Source of the DNA: Eubacteriales bacterium
Lineage (GTDB): Bacteria; Bacillota; Clostridia; Lachnospirales; Lachnospiraceae
Direction: 5' to 3'
Assembly (NCBI GenBank): GCA_030527715.1
Contig: JAUNAF010000004.1
Location: 1-48,466, forward strand
DNA: 48,466 nt
Made by a program: the position numbers and the translations under genes. Within the stretch, counting starts at the first letter, position 1; each line of letters begins with the position of its first letter. Positions 24,879 to 31,803 of this stretch are shown one piece after another. The notes beneath the pieces are model-generated. The model worked only from the letters and a program-made list of their open reading frames with translations, ran no database searches and was not told the DNA's origin.

Positions 24879-25850
24879 ATGATCAGAATGGCAATTCTTG
24901 GTGCAGGTGCGATCGCTGTGAAAATGGCGACTACCATTGCTGGAATGGAGAATGTGCAGGCATATGCTGTTGCAGCGCGCAGCCTGGACCGTGCAGAGGC
25001 ATTTGCCAAGACCTATGGATTTGAGCGTGCCTACGGCTCCTACGAGGAGATGCTGCAGGATGAGAACGTGGATCTGGTATATGTTGCCACACCGCATTCC
25101 CATCATTACAAATGTGCGGTACTCTGCCTGGAGCATGGAAAAAATGTGCTGTGTGAGAAATCCTTTACGGTAAATGCAGATCAGGCGAGAAAGCTGATCG
25201 CACTTGCGGAAGAGAAGAAGCTGCTTCTGACAGAGGCAATCTGGACAAGATATATGCCGTCACGCAGGATCATTGATCAGATTATCGCAGACGGAGAGAT
25301 CGGTGAGGTGACTTCTCTGACTGCAAATCTGGGCTATCAGCTCAGTGAGATCAAGCGTATCTGGGATCCGGAGCTTGCCGGCGGAGCACTGCTGGATGTC
25401 GGTGTCTATCTGGTCAACTTTGCACGCATGGTATTCGGAAATAATGTTACAGATATCCGTTCCTCCGCTGTCTTCAAAAACGGCGTGGATATGATCGACA
25501 GTATCACGATGGTATTTGACGGAGATAAGGTCGCAACCATGCAGAGCCATGTAAAGGCAGCCCTGAACCGCGATGGAAGAATCTTCGGTACCAAGGGGTA
25601 TATTGAGATCCAGAATATCAACAATCCGGAGAAAATCTGTGTATTCAATGAGGATTATGAGCTGGTAAAAGAGTACCCGATTCCTGAGCAGATCACCGGC
25701 TATGAGTATGAGGTGGAAGCCTGCGTACGCGCCATTGAAAACGGAGATCTGGAGTGCCCGGAGATGCCGCACGCTGAGACGATCGCTGTGATGGAGATCA
25801 TGGACGGCATGCGCAAGAGCTGGGGATATGAGATCCCGCTGCTTCAGTAA
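24879..25850 (+). CDS. Gfo/Idh/MocA-family oxidoreductase
   Basis: A 323-aa NAD(P)-dependent dehydrogenase. The Rossmann motif GAGAIAVK is at residue 8-15. The characteristic EKP motif is here CEKSFTVN, and a LLDVGVYLVNFAR segment is near residue 175. It is related to dimeric dihydrodiol dehydrogenase and glucose-fructose oxidoreductase types that act on sugars or sugar acids. The RBS is CAGGAGGA. It is the last gene of the sugar locus before a terminator and could oxidise or epimerise the imported sugar or a side product. Confidence 0.88.
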   Translation: MIRMAILGAGAIAVKMATTIAGMENVQAYAVAARSLDRAEAFAKTYGFERAYGSYEEMLQDENVDLVYVATPHSHHYKCAVLCLEHGKNVLCEKSFTVNADQARKLIALAEEKKLLLTEAIWTRYMPSRRIIDQIIADGEIGEVTSLTANLGYQLSEIKRIWDPELAGGALLDVGVYLVNFARMVFGNNVTDIRSSAVFKNGVDMIDSITMVFDGDKVATMQSHVKAALNRDGRIFGTKGYIEIQNINNPEKICVFNEDYELVKEYPIPEQITGYEYEVEACVRAIENGDLECPEMPHAETIAVMEIMDGMRKSWGYEIPLLQ

Positions 25851-25881
25851 TGCAACTTCATACAGAGAAATCTGTGAAATG

Positions 25882-25915
25882 CCTGTCCGTACAGGAATGT
25901 GCGGGCAGGTTTTTT
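25882..25915 (+). terminator. terminator of the sugar locus
   Basis: CCTGTCCG (25882-25889) and CGGGCAGG (25902-25909) form a stem, followed by TTTTTT. It marks the end of the operon. Confidence 0.85.
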
Positions 25916-25976
25916 ACTGCCAAGTATGCGAAGCAAATGTCCGCCAGACATGCTATTGCTGACTTTTTATGCAGAC

Positions 25977-26005
25977 TTGCCTGACTTTCAAATCTGAGAT
26001 ACAAT
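25977..26005 (+). promoter_or_regulatory. promoter of the ComEC-like gene
   Basis: TTGCCT (25977-25982), a 17-base spacer and TACAAT (26000-26005), 72 bases before the start at 26077. Confidence 0.65.
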
Positions 26006-26076
26006 ATCAGGGTAAAATGCTGCCGGCAGAGAGAGGCAGCAGATAATTCCCACAAATAAAGAAAACAGGTGAAAAA

Positions 26077-27201
26077 ATGAATCAGAGGAAAACAGCTTCA
26101 TCACTGTCCGGACAGATCCTGAAAGTTTTCTGTCTGCTGATGGTGATGTTCTCTTTGTGCAGTCCTGCAGCAGTCCGTGCAGAAGAGGCAGATTTTCGGC
26201 TCACGATGCTGGATGTCGGGCAGGGACTCAGTATTCTGTGTGAAACAAACGGTGAATACCTGCTGTACGATGGCGGAGGACGCAGTCATTCTTCCTATGT
26301 GGTAGCCTATCTGAAGAAGCATGGGATCGACAGACTTCGCTACATGATCGTTTCTCATTACGATGAGGATCATATCGCCGGTCTGGTCGGTGTGCTGAAT
26401 ACGACAGAAGTGGACATGATCTTGTCTCCGGATTATGAGGCGGATACAAAAATCTATGATTCTTTCCGTCAGATGGCCGAGAAAGGGAACGTTGAGGAAG
26501 AACATCCTGAGGCAGGAGACAGCTATCAGTTCGGTGAAGCGGACATACAGATCCTCGGTCCGATGAATTATGATGAGGCGGACGAAAATAATGATTCTCT
26601 GGCTGTGCGGATCAGTACGGATGAGTTCAGCGCTGTGATCACAGGTGATGCGGAGTTTGATGAGGAAGCAGATATTGTGAATTCAGGACTCCCGCTGGAG
26701 AGTGATCTCTACGTGGTCGGTCACCATGGAAGCTCGAGTTCCAGTTCGGAAGAGCTGCTGGATGCGATGGGGGCAAGTGCAGCATTTATCAGTGCAGGGG
26801 AGGATAATTCCTATGGACATCCCACAGAGCAGACACTGGAAGCTTTAAACGAAAGAGGCACAGATATCTACAGAACAGATCTGCAGGGAGAAGTGACCTG
26901 CACCGTTTCTGACGGGGAGATCTCTTTTTCAGAGCAGCCGGCAGAGGTGAGTGTATCTGATGAAAATCAGGCATGGGTAGAGAATGTATCAGATGAGAAT
27001 GCCGTCCCGGAGGACAGCATATCGGATGAGAATACCTCTACAGGCAGGAATTATGTTCTGAATACAAACACAAAGAAGTTTCATTATCCGGACTGCAAGA
27101 GTGTAGGACAGATGAAAGAGAAAAACAGGCAGGAATATACCGGGACAAGAGAGGAACTGATCGCGTCAGGTTACGATCCCTGCGGAAACTGCAATCCGTA
27201 G
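26077..27201 (+). CDS. secreted ComEC-like metallo-beta-lactamase-fold hydrolase
   Basis: A 374-aa exported protein. A signal peptide (about residues 1-36, VFCLLMVMFSLCSPAAVRA-EE) is followed by an MBL domain with MLDVGQGLSILC, YDGGG, SHYDEDHIAG (the metal-binding HxxxDH set), ITGDAEFDEE and VGHHGSSSS, like the hydrolase domain of ComEC. A linker with three SDEN repeats follows, then a C-terminal module YVLNTNTKKFHYPDCKS...YDPCGNC (two Cys pairs) like the Zn-binding ends of many secreted proteins. A nuclease or phosphodiesterase role outside the cell is inferred. It lacks the ComEC membrane channel. It has its own promoter, and the next gene starts 39 bases later. Confidence 0.87.
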   Translation: MNQRKTASSLSGQILKVFCLLMVMFSLCSPAAVRAEEADFRLTMLDVGQGLSILCETNGEYLLYDGGGRSHSSYVVAYLKKHGIDRLRYMIVSHYDEDHIAGLVGVLNTTEVDMILSPDYEADTKIYDSFRQMAEKGNVEEEHPEAGDSYQFGEADIQILGPMNYDEADENNDSLAVRISTDEFSAVITGDAEFDEEADIVNSGLPLESDLYVVGHHGSSSSSSEELLDAMGASAAFISAGEDNSYGHPTEQTLEALNERGTDIYRTDLQGEVTCTVSDGEISFSEQPAEVSVSDENQAWVENVSDENAVPEDSISDENTSTGRNYVLNTNTKKFHYPDCKSVGQMKEKNRQEYTGTREELIASGYDPCGNCNP

Positions 27202-27240
27202 GAGTGCAGATATGATAAATTTGAAAGAAGGCGATAACAG

Positions 27241-28359
27241 ATGGCAAATATTTCCGATATCAGCAGAGATCAGTTTATGCTGAAAGGACCGCTGGCGAGA
27301 AAAGGGTATGACTGGTGGTGGCATTCCTTTACCGGCTATCATGAGAAAACAGGTGAGGCAAAGGGCTTTTTTATAGAGTTTTTTACCTGTAATCCGGCAC
27401 TTGGAAAGAAAAAGGCGCTGTTTGGACAGAGCAGTGAGACAGCAGTTCCGTCTTATTTGATGGTGAAGTGCGGTGCATGGGGAGAAGATCGGGCACAGCT
27501 CCATCGATTTTTCCAATGGTCAGAAGTGAAACTGAGAAAAACGACACCGTTCGCTGTAAAAGCCGGCAATTGTCTGCTGGATGAGAGACATACGGCAGGA
27601 GAAGTAAAGGTCTCTGCGGAGGACGCAGCAGCGCATCCGGAGTGGATGAGTGACAGCGGAAGCATGCGGTGGAAACTGAGAATAGACAAAAAAGTGGCCT
27701 TTCATGTAGGCTACGGGGCCGCAGAGATCTTCCGCAGACTGAATGCATTTGAAATGTTCTGGCATGCGGAAGGAATGAAGACTGAGTACTCCGGATGGGT
27801 GGAGTATCACGGCGAGCGCTATCTGGTGAGACCGAAGGACTGCTATGGTTATGCAGACAAGAACTGGGGAGGAGATTTTACAAGTCCCTGGGTATGGCTC
27901 AGTTCCTGCCATCTGACCAGTCTGCGAACCGGAAAACAGCTGAAAAACAGCGTGTTTGATATCGGAGGCGGCTGTCCGAAGGCTTTTGGAATAGCTCTGA
28001 AAAGGAAGCTGCTCTCAGATTTCTGGTACGAAGGAAAAAGTTATGAATTCAATTTTTCCAAGTTCTGGACAGGAACGAGGACAAAATTCGATTGCAAGGA
28101 GACAGAAACACAGATCGTCTGGCATGTGGAACAGGAAACATTTTGGGCGAAGATGATCACAGATATCACCTGTGAGAAAAAAGACATGCTTCTGTTTAAT
28201 TACGAATCGCCGGATGGATACAAACGGCACAACCGCCTCTGGAATGGTGGAAACGGTGTCGGTATGGTAAAGCTTTATACGAAGAAACACGGAAAGCTGA
28301 TTCTGCTGGATGAAGTGAGAGCGGAAAATGTCGGCTGTGAATACGGAGAATACTGTTAA
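27241..28359 (+). CDS. tocopherol-cyclase-like (lipocalin-like) protein
   Basis: A 372-aa protein. The N-terminal GPLARKGYDWWWHSFTG and the C-terminal GYADKNWGGDFTSPWVWL are the marks of the tocopherol cyclase family (PF14249). Between them are many aromatic residues and a beta-rich pattern that fits a lipocalin-type barrel. Bacterial members have no proven reaction; a hydrophobic or lipid ligand is suggested by the fold. There is no signal peptide. The RBS is GAAGGCGAT. It may be cotranscribed with the secreted hydrolase before it, and a bidirectional hairpin follows. Confidence 0.7.
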   Translation: MANISDISRDQFMLKGPLARKGYDWWWHSFTGYHEKTGEAKGFFIEFFTCNPALGKKKALFGQSSETAVPSYLMVKCGAWGEDRAQLHRFFQWSEVKLRKTTPFAVKAGNCLLDERHTAGEVKVSAEDAAAHPEWMSDSGSMRWKLRIDKKVAFHVGYGAAEIFRRLNAFEMFWHAEGMKTEYSGWVEYHGERYLVRPKDCYGYADKNWGGDFTSPWVWLSSCHLTSLRTGKQLKNSVFDIGGGCPKAFGIALKRKLLSDFWYEGKSYEFNFSKFWTGTRTKFDCKETETQIVWHVEQETFWAKMITDITCEKKDMLLFNYESPDGYKRHNRLWNGGNGVGMVKLYTKKHGKLILLDEVRAENVGCEYGEYC

Positions 28360-28369
28360 AATAATGTTT

Positions 28370-28405
28370 AATGCCCTGGAATTCAGCTTTGGATTCCAGG
28401 GCATT
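28370..28405. terminator. hairpin between convergent genes
   Basis: AATGCCCTGGAAT (28370-28382) and ATTCCAGGGCATT (28393-28405) form a 13-bp stem between the tocopherol-cyclase-like gene and the MATE gene. T-rich sequence follows on both strands, so it can stop both. Confidence 0.85.
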
Positions 28406-28424
28406 AGTTTCATCGGTTCATTGT

Positions 28425-29753
28425 TCAGATTTTTTTCTTCAGATTCAGATAAAGTCCGAGACAGATCAGAGCTGAGAGGAAAGAACCCAGCGGTGCGGCC
28501 ATTCCCATTGGAAACAGATTTTCAGGGAAATAGATGGACGCGAGATAAGCGATCGGAATACGAACCACAAGGATCGAGATCACATTGTGTGCAAAGGAAT
28601 ACATGGACTTTTCGTAGGCGCTGAAGTAGCCGCTGAAACAGAAATGTATTCCGGCGAAGATGCAGTCCATACTGTAGGCACGCAGATACTGCGCTCCGAA
28701 ATGAACGACCTGCGGCTCTCCTTTGACAAAAAGTGAGAGGATCTGCGGCGAGATAAACTGGCAGAGGATGCTGACCAGAATGCCAAAGCCCACACAGAGG
28801 GTGATGCCATAGCGCAGAGTTTTCTGTCCGCGGTCATGATAACCGGCACCTGCATTCTGTGCTGCGATCGCAGAGACGGTGGAGAGCATCGCTGACGGTA
28901 CAAGAAACAGAAAGCTGATGATCTTTTCCACAATTCCGACAGAGGTGGCGATGGCCAGACCGCGCATATTTGCGATCATTGTGATCACAAGAAATGAGAT
29001 CTGAATCAGACCGTCCTGGCAGGCGATCGGGACACCGATGGAAAGCAGATTTTTTGTGATCGATGCCTGAGGAACCAGGTCACTCAGGGAGAGCTTCACA
29101 CCGTTTTTCATCTTTCTGGCAAACAGCAGTGCCATAATTACGGAAATCCCCTGAGATGCGACGGTAGCGATCGCTGCGCCGGCGGCTCCAAGAGAAAATA
29201 CACCGATCAACAGGTAGTCCAGTCCGACGTTAAATACACCTGCGATGCCGACAAAGATCATCGGACTTCTGGTATCTCCGAGACCACGGAAGATACTGCT
29301 GATCACATTGTAGGCTGCGATGAACGGAATGCCAAGAAAGCAGACAAACAGATACTGGCGGGCAGCTTCGTCTGCCTCCACCGGAGTTTTCAGCAGTGAC
29401 AGCAGTCCGGAAATATTCAACAGCAGCAATACGGTTCCGATCACTGTTACGACGGCAAAGACCGTAATCGAATTTCCGATCGCGCTGGATGCGCGTTTCC
29501 GGTCACCTGCACCGATCGCGTGGCTGATGGAAACGGTCGTACCCATGGCAAGTCCGACGATAATGACGGTAAACATGTGCATCATCTGGCTTCCGATGGA
29601 AACAGCGGTCACCTGGGCGGCTCCGTTGAAGCGGCCGGTGATAAAAAGATCAGCCATGCCGTAGAAAGTCTGAAGAAAGCAGGCGATCAGATAGGGAACA
29701 GAAAAACGCACCATAGCTTTGAGCAGGTTCCCTTGAGTCAGTGAGTTTTCCAT
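28425..29753 (-). CDS. MATE-family efflux transporter
   Basis: A 442-aa membrane protein with about twelve hydrophobic segments in two related halves. The pattern MVRFSVPYLIACFLQTFYGMADLFITGR and the VNVGLDYLLIG-like stretch (GVFNVGLDYLLIGVF) are typical of MATE exporters, which expel drugs or metabolites with Na+ or H+. The RBS is AAGGAG. Nothing nearby reveals its substrate. It faces the small gene at 29976 across a 222-base gap. Confidence 0.93.
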   Translation of the reverse strand: MENSLTQGNLLKAMVRFSVPYLIACFLQTFYGMADLFITGRFNGAAQVTAVSIGSQMMHMFTVIIVGLAMGTTVSISHAIGAGDRKRASSAIGNSITVFAVVTVIGTVLLLLNISGLLSLLKTPVEADEAARQYLFVCFLGIPFIAAYNVISSIFRGLGDTRSPMIFVGIAGVFNVGLDYLLIGVFSLGAAGAAIATVASQGISVIMALLFARKMKNGVKLSLSDLVPQASITKNLLSIGVPIACQDGLIQISFLVITMIANMRGLAIATSVGIVEKIISFLFLVPSAMLSTVSAIAAQNAGAGYHDRGQKTLRYGITLCVGFGILVSILCQFISPQILSLFVKGEPQVVHFGAQYLRAYSMDCIFAGIHFCFSGYFSAYEKSMYSFAHNVISILVVRIPIAYLASIYFPENLFPMGMAAPLGSFLSALICLGLYLNLKKKI

Positions 29754-29975
29754 TTGACAATCTCCTTATGATTAACATTCTGCACAGACGGATCATCTGC
29801 GCAAGATGAAAATTATTTTATCATATGAAGGTCAAAAATCAAGAAAGAATCCGGAAGAAAACAAGTTTTCTGTCTTTTGTCTATGCGTCGGACATGGTAC
29901 AATAAGCCAGAAAATCATGTACGGCTGAGCATAGATCCTGTATGCAGGGCATGAAGATAGCGTATGGAGAGAATC

Positions 29976-30266
29976 ATGAAACCAAAATCAGAGAAGAGCA
30001 GGGAACTTTACCGGATCCTGCTGAAACGAGGTTATCCGGAACCATTCTGTGATGAAGTCACGAAAAATCTGAATACCGATTTTACAGCACAGCGGATGAT
30101 CGGTTATCTGTCACATTATCAGAAACTTCCGATGGAAGAGATCGCGGATGAGATGCTGGCGATTTTGAGTGATCGGAATCGGATCATGCAGAAAAAGCAG
30201 TATGAGCAGAGCAGTGCGGCGTACAACGAGTATCTGCTGCAGAGATGGCTGGAATCAGAGGAGTAG
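29976..30266 (+). CDS. small unknown helical protein
   Basis: A 96-aa basic-to-acidic helical protein without signal or membrane segments. I do not recognise the family. Residues 1-55 (KSRELYRILLKRGYPEPFCDEVTKNL) look like a small helical bundle, and the C-terminal half contains a charged helix. The ATG at 29976 is preferred to 29964 because GGAGAG lies before it. Twelve bases separate it from the acetyltransferase gene, so the two are probably in one transcript. A -10-like TACAAT at about 29898 could be the promoter. Confidence 0.6.
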   Translation: MKPKSEKSRELYRILLKRGYPEPFCDEVTKNLNTDFTAQRMIGYLSHYQKLPMEEIADEMLAILSDRNRIMQKKQYEQSSAAYNEYLLQRWLESEE

Positions 30267-30278
30267 AGAAGAAAAAAT

Positions 30279-30938
30279 ATGAAATCAGCAAAAGAAAGAA
30301 TGCATTTGGGAGAATTATATCTGCCGGGAGATCAGGAGATCATGGAGGTTCAGTTGAAAAAACTGGATCTGCTCTATGATTTTAATCAGACCAGACCGAC
30401 AGAGATGGAGAAGAGGCAGAAGCTCCTGAAGGAGATGTTTGCGGAAATCGGAGAGAACTGCTATATCGAACCGCCGCTTCATTCAAACTTCGGCGGAGTG
30501 CATCTGCATTTCGGAGACAGTGTCTACTGTAATTTTAACTTTACCTGTGTGGATGACACACACATTTATGTGGGCAGTTATACAATGTTCGGTCCGAATG
30601 TGACGATTTCTACAGCCGGGCATCCGATTCTTCCGGAGCTGCGGGAGAAAGGCTATCAGTACAATCTGCCGGTGCATATCGGAAGAAACTGCTGGATCGG
30701 AGCGGGAGTGGTGATCCTTCCGGGAATTACCATCGGTGACAATGTAGTCGTCGGAGCCGGAAGCATCGTGACAAAGGACCTGCCGGACAATGTGGTTGCC
30801 GTCGGCAATCCGTGCCGTGTGCTTCGTCCAATCGGAAAGAAGGATGTGGAACAGTTTTTCAGAAATCGACCGATCGACTGGGCATGCATGGAAGAAGAGT
30901 CCCAGGGCATTTATGAGGAAGCAGCGGAAAAATATTGA
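30279..30938 (+). CDS. maltose/galactoside O-acetyltransferase-like protein
   Basis: A 219-aa left-handed beta-helix acetyltransferase. The N-terminal helical part (residues 1-60) is the maltose-acetyltransferase domain; hexapeptide repeats run from about VHLHFGDSV to IGDNVVVGAGSIVTKDLPDN. The active-site His is in STAGHP. The C-terminal NPCRVLRPI motif is typical of the Maa/LacA group. It transfers acetyl from acetyl-CoA to a sugar hydroxyl. A second member lies at 47733, similar in the helix core but different elsewhere. Confidence 0.9.
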   Translation: MKSAKERMHLGELYLPGDQEIMEVQLKKLDLLYDFNQTRPTEMEKRQKLLKEMFAEIGENCYIEPPLHSNFGGVHLHFGDSVYCNFNFTCVDDTHIYVGSYTMFGPNVTISTAGHPILPELREKGYQYNLPVHIGRNCWIGAGVVILPGITIGDNVVVGAGSIVTKDLPDNVVAVGNPCRVLRPIGKKDVEQFFRNRPIDWACMEEESQGIYEEAAEKY

Positions 30939-30999
30939 GGCTAAGCAGCATGCAAAGAGAAGGGCAGACTTCCGGAACAGTAGAAAAGAGGAGGACAGC

Positions 31000-31752
31000 A
31001 TGGGATATCAGCGAGAATGGTTTTTACTGGAAATAGGGGATGACATAGATGATCAGTCACATAAGGATCTTCAGGAAGAATACCAGTTTTATCAGGCAGT
31101 GGTGAATGGTGATGTGGATGCAGTGCGAAAAAACTGCGAACAGAACAGATTTGTCGCAGATGAGGGTGTCGGACAGCTTTCGAGAGATCCGGTGACAAAT
31201 CTGAAATATCACTTTGTGATCACAACTGCGATGGTGACCAGGCTGTGCAGACAGAAAGGAATGGAGCTTGAGCAGGCATTCCGTCTCAGTGACTTTTATA
31301 TCCGAAAACTCGATGACCTTCATGCGACAGAGCAGATCATGCATCTGCATGATGAGATGGTGCTGGATTTTACTGCAAAAATGAGAAAATACAGAAGAGG
31401 GGATACGGTCTCCAGACATATCAGTGTCTGCAAGGAATATGTGTATGCACACATCAAAGAACGGATCACTGTGGATACCCTGGCAAATGAACTTGGCGTG
31501 TCATCCAGCTATCTGTCCCGTCTGTTTAAAAAGGAAACAGGAAGCTCAGTCAGTGGATTTATCAGGGAACAGAAGATAGAAATGGCAAAAAATATGCTTC
31601 AGTACAGCCAGTACACGATCATTGAGATCGCAAACAGGCTGGCTTTTTCCTCACAAAGCCATTTTATACAACAGTTTCGTGAGTTGACCGGGATGACACC
31701 GAAGAAATATCGGGATGAGCATTTCCGGCAGAAGTGGAATATTGTGGAATAA
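31000..31752 (+). CDS. AraC-family transcriptional regulator
   Basis: A 250-aa regulator. The C-terminal double helix-turn-helix runs from ITVDTLANELGVSSSYLSRLF to IIEIANRLAFSSQSHFIQQF and ends with GMTPKKYRDEH. The N-terminal domain (about 150 aa) lacks a typical cupin and is of unknown ligand. The start at 31000 is preferred because GAGGAGGA lies before it; the frame stays open to 30790 but overlaps the acetyltransferase gene. It neighbours the GH94 phosphorylase gene (convergent) and is the best candidate activator of the beta-glucoside locus. Confidence 0.85.
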   Translation: MGYQREWFLLEIGDDIDDQSHKDLQEEYQFYQAVVNGDVDAVRKNCEQNRFVADEGVGQLSRDPVTNLKYHFVITTAMVTRLCRQKGMELEQAFRLSDFYIRKLDDLHATEQIMHLHDEMVLDFTAKMRKYRRGDTVSRHISVCKEYVYAHIKERITVDTLANELGVSSSYLSRLFKKETGSSVSGFIREQKIEMAKNMLQYSQYTIIEIANRLAFSSQSHFIQQFRELTGMTPKKYRDEHFRQKWNIVE

Positions 31753-31757
31753 CAAAA

Positions 31758-31783
31758 GGGGGCTGTTACGATCAACAGCCCCT
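31758..31783. terminator. bidirectional terminator between AraC and GH94 genes
   Basis: GGGGCTGTT (31759-31767) and AACAGCCCC (31774-31782) form a stem with a 6-base loop, with T-rich sequence on both sides. Confidence 0.8.
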
Positions 31784-31803
31784 CTCTTTACGTGCTGCGC
31801 ATC

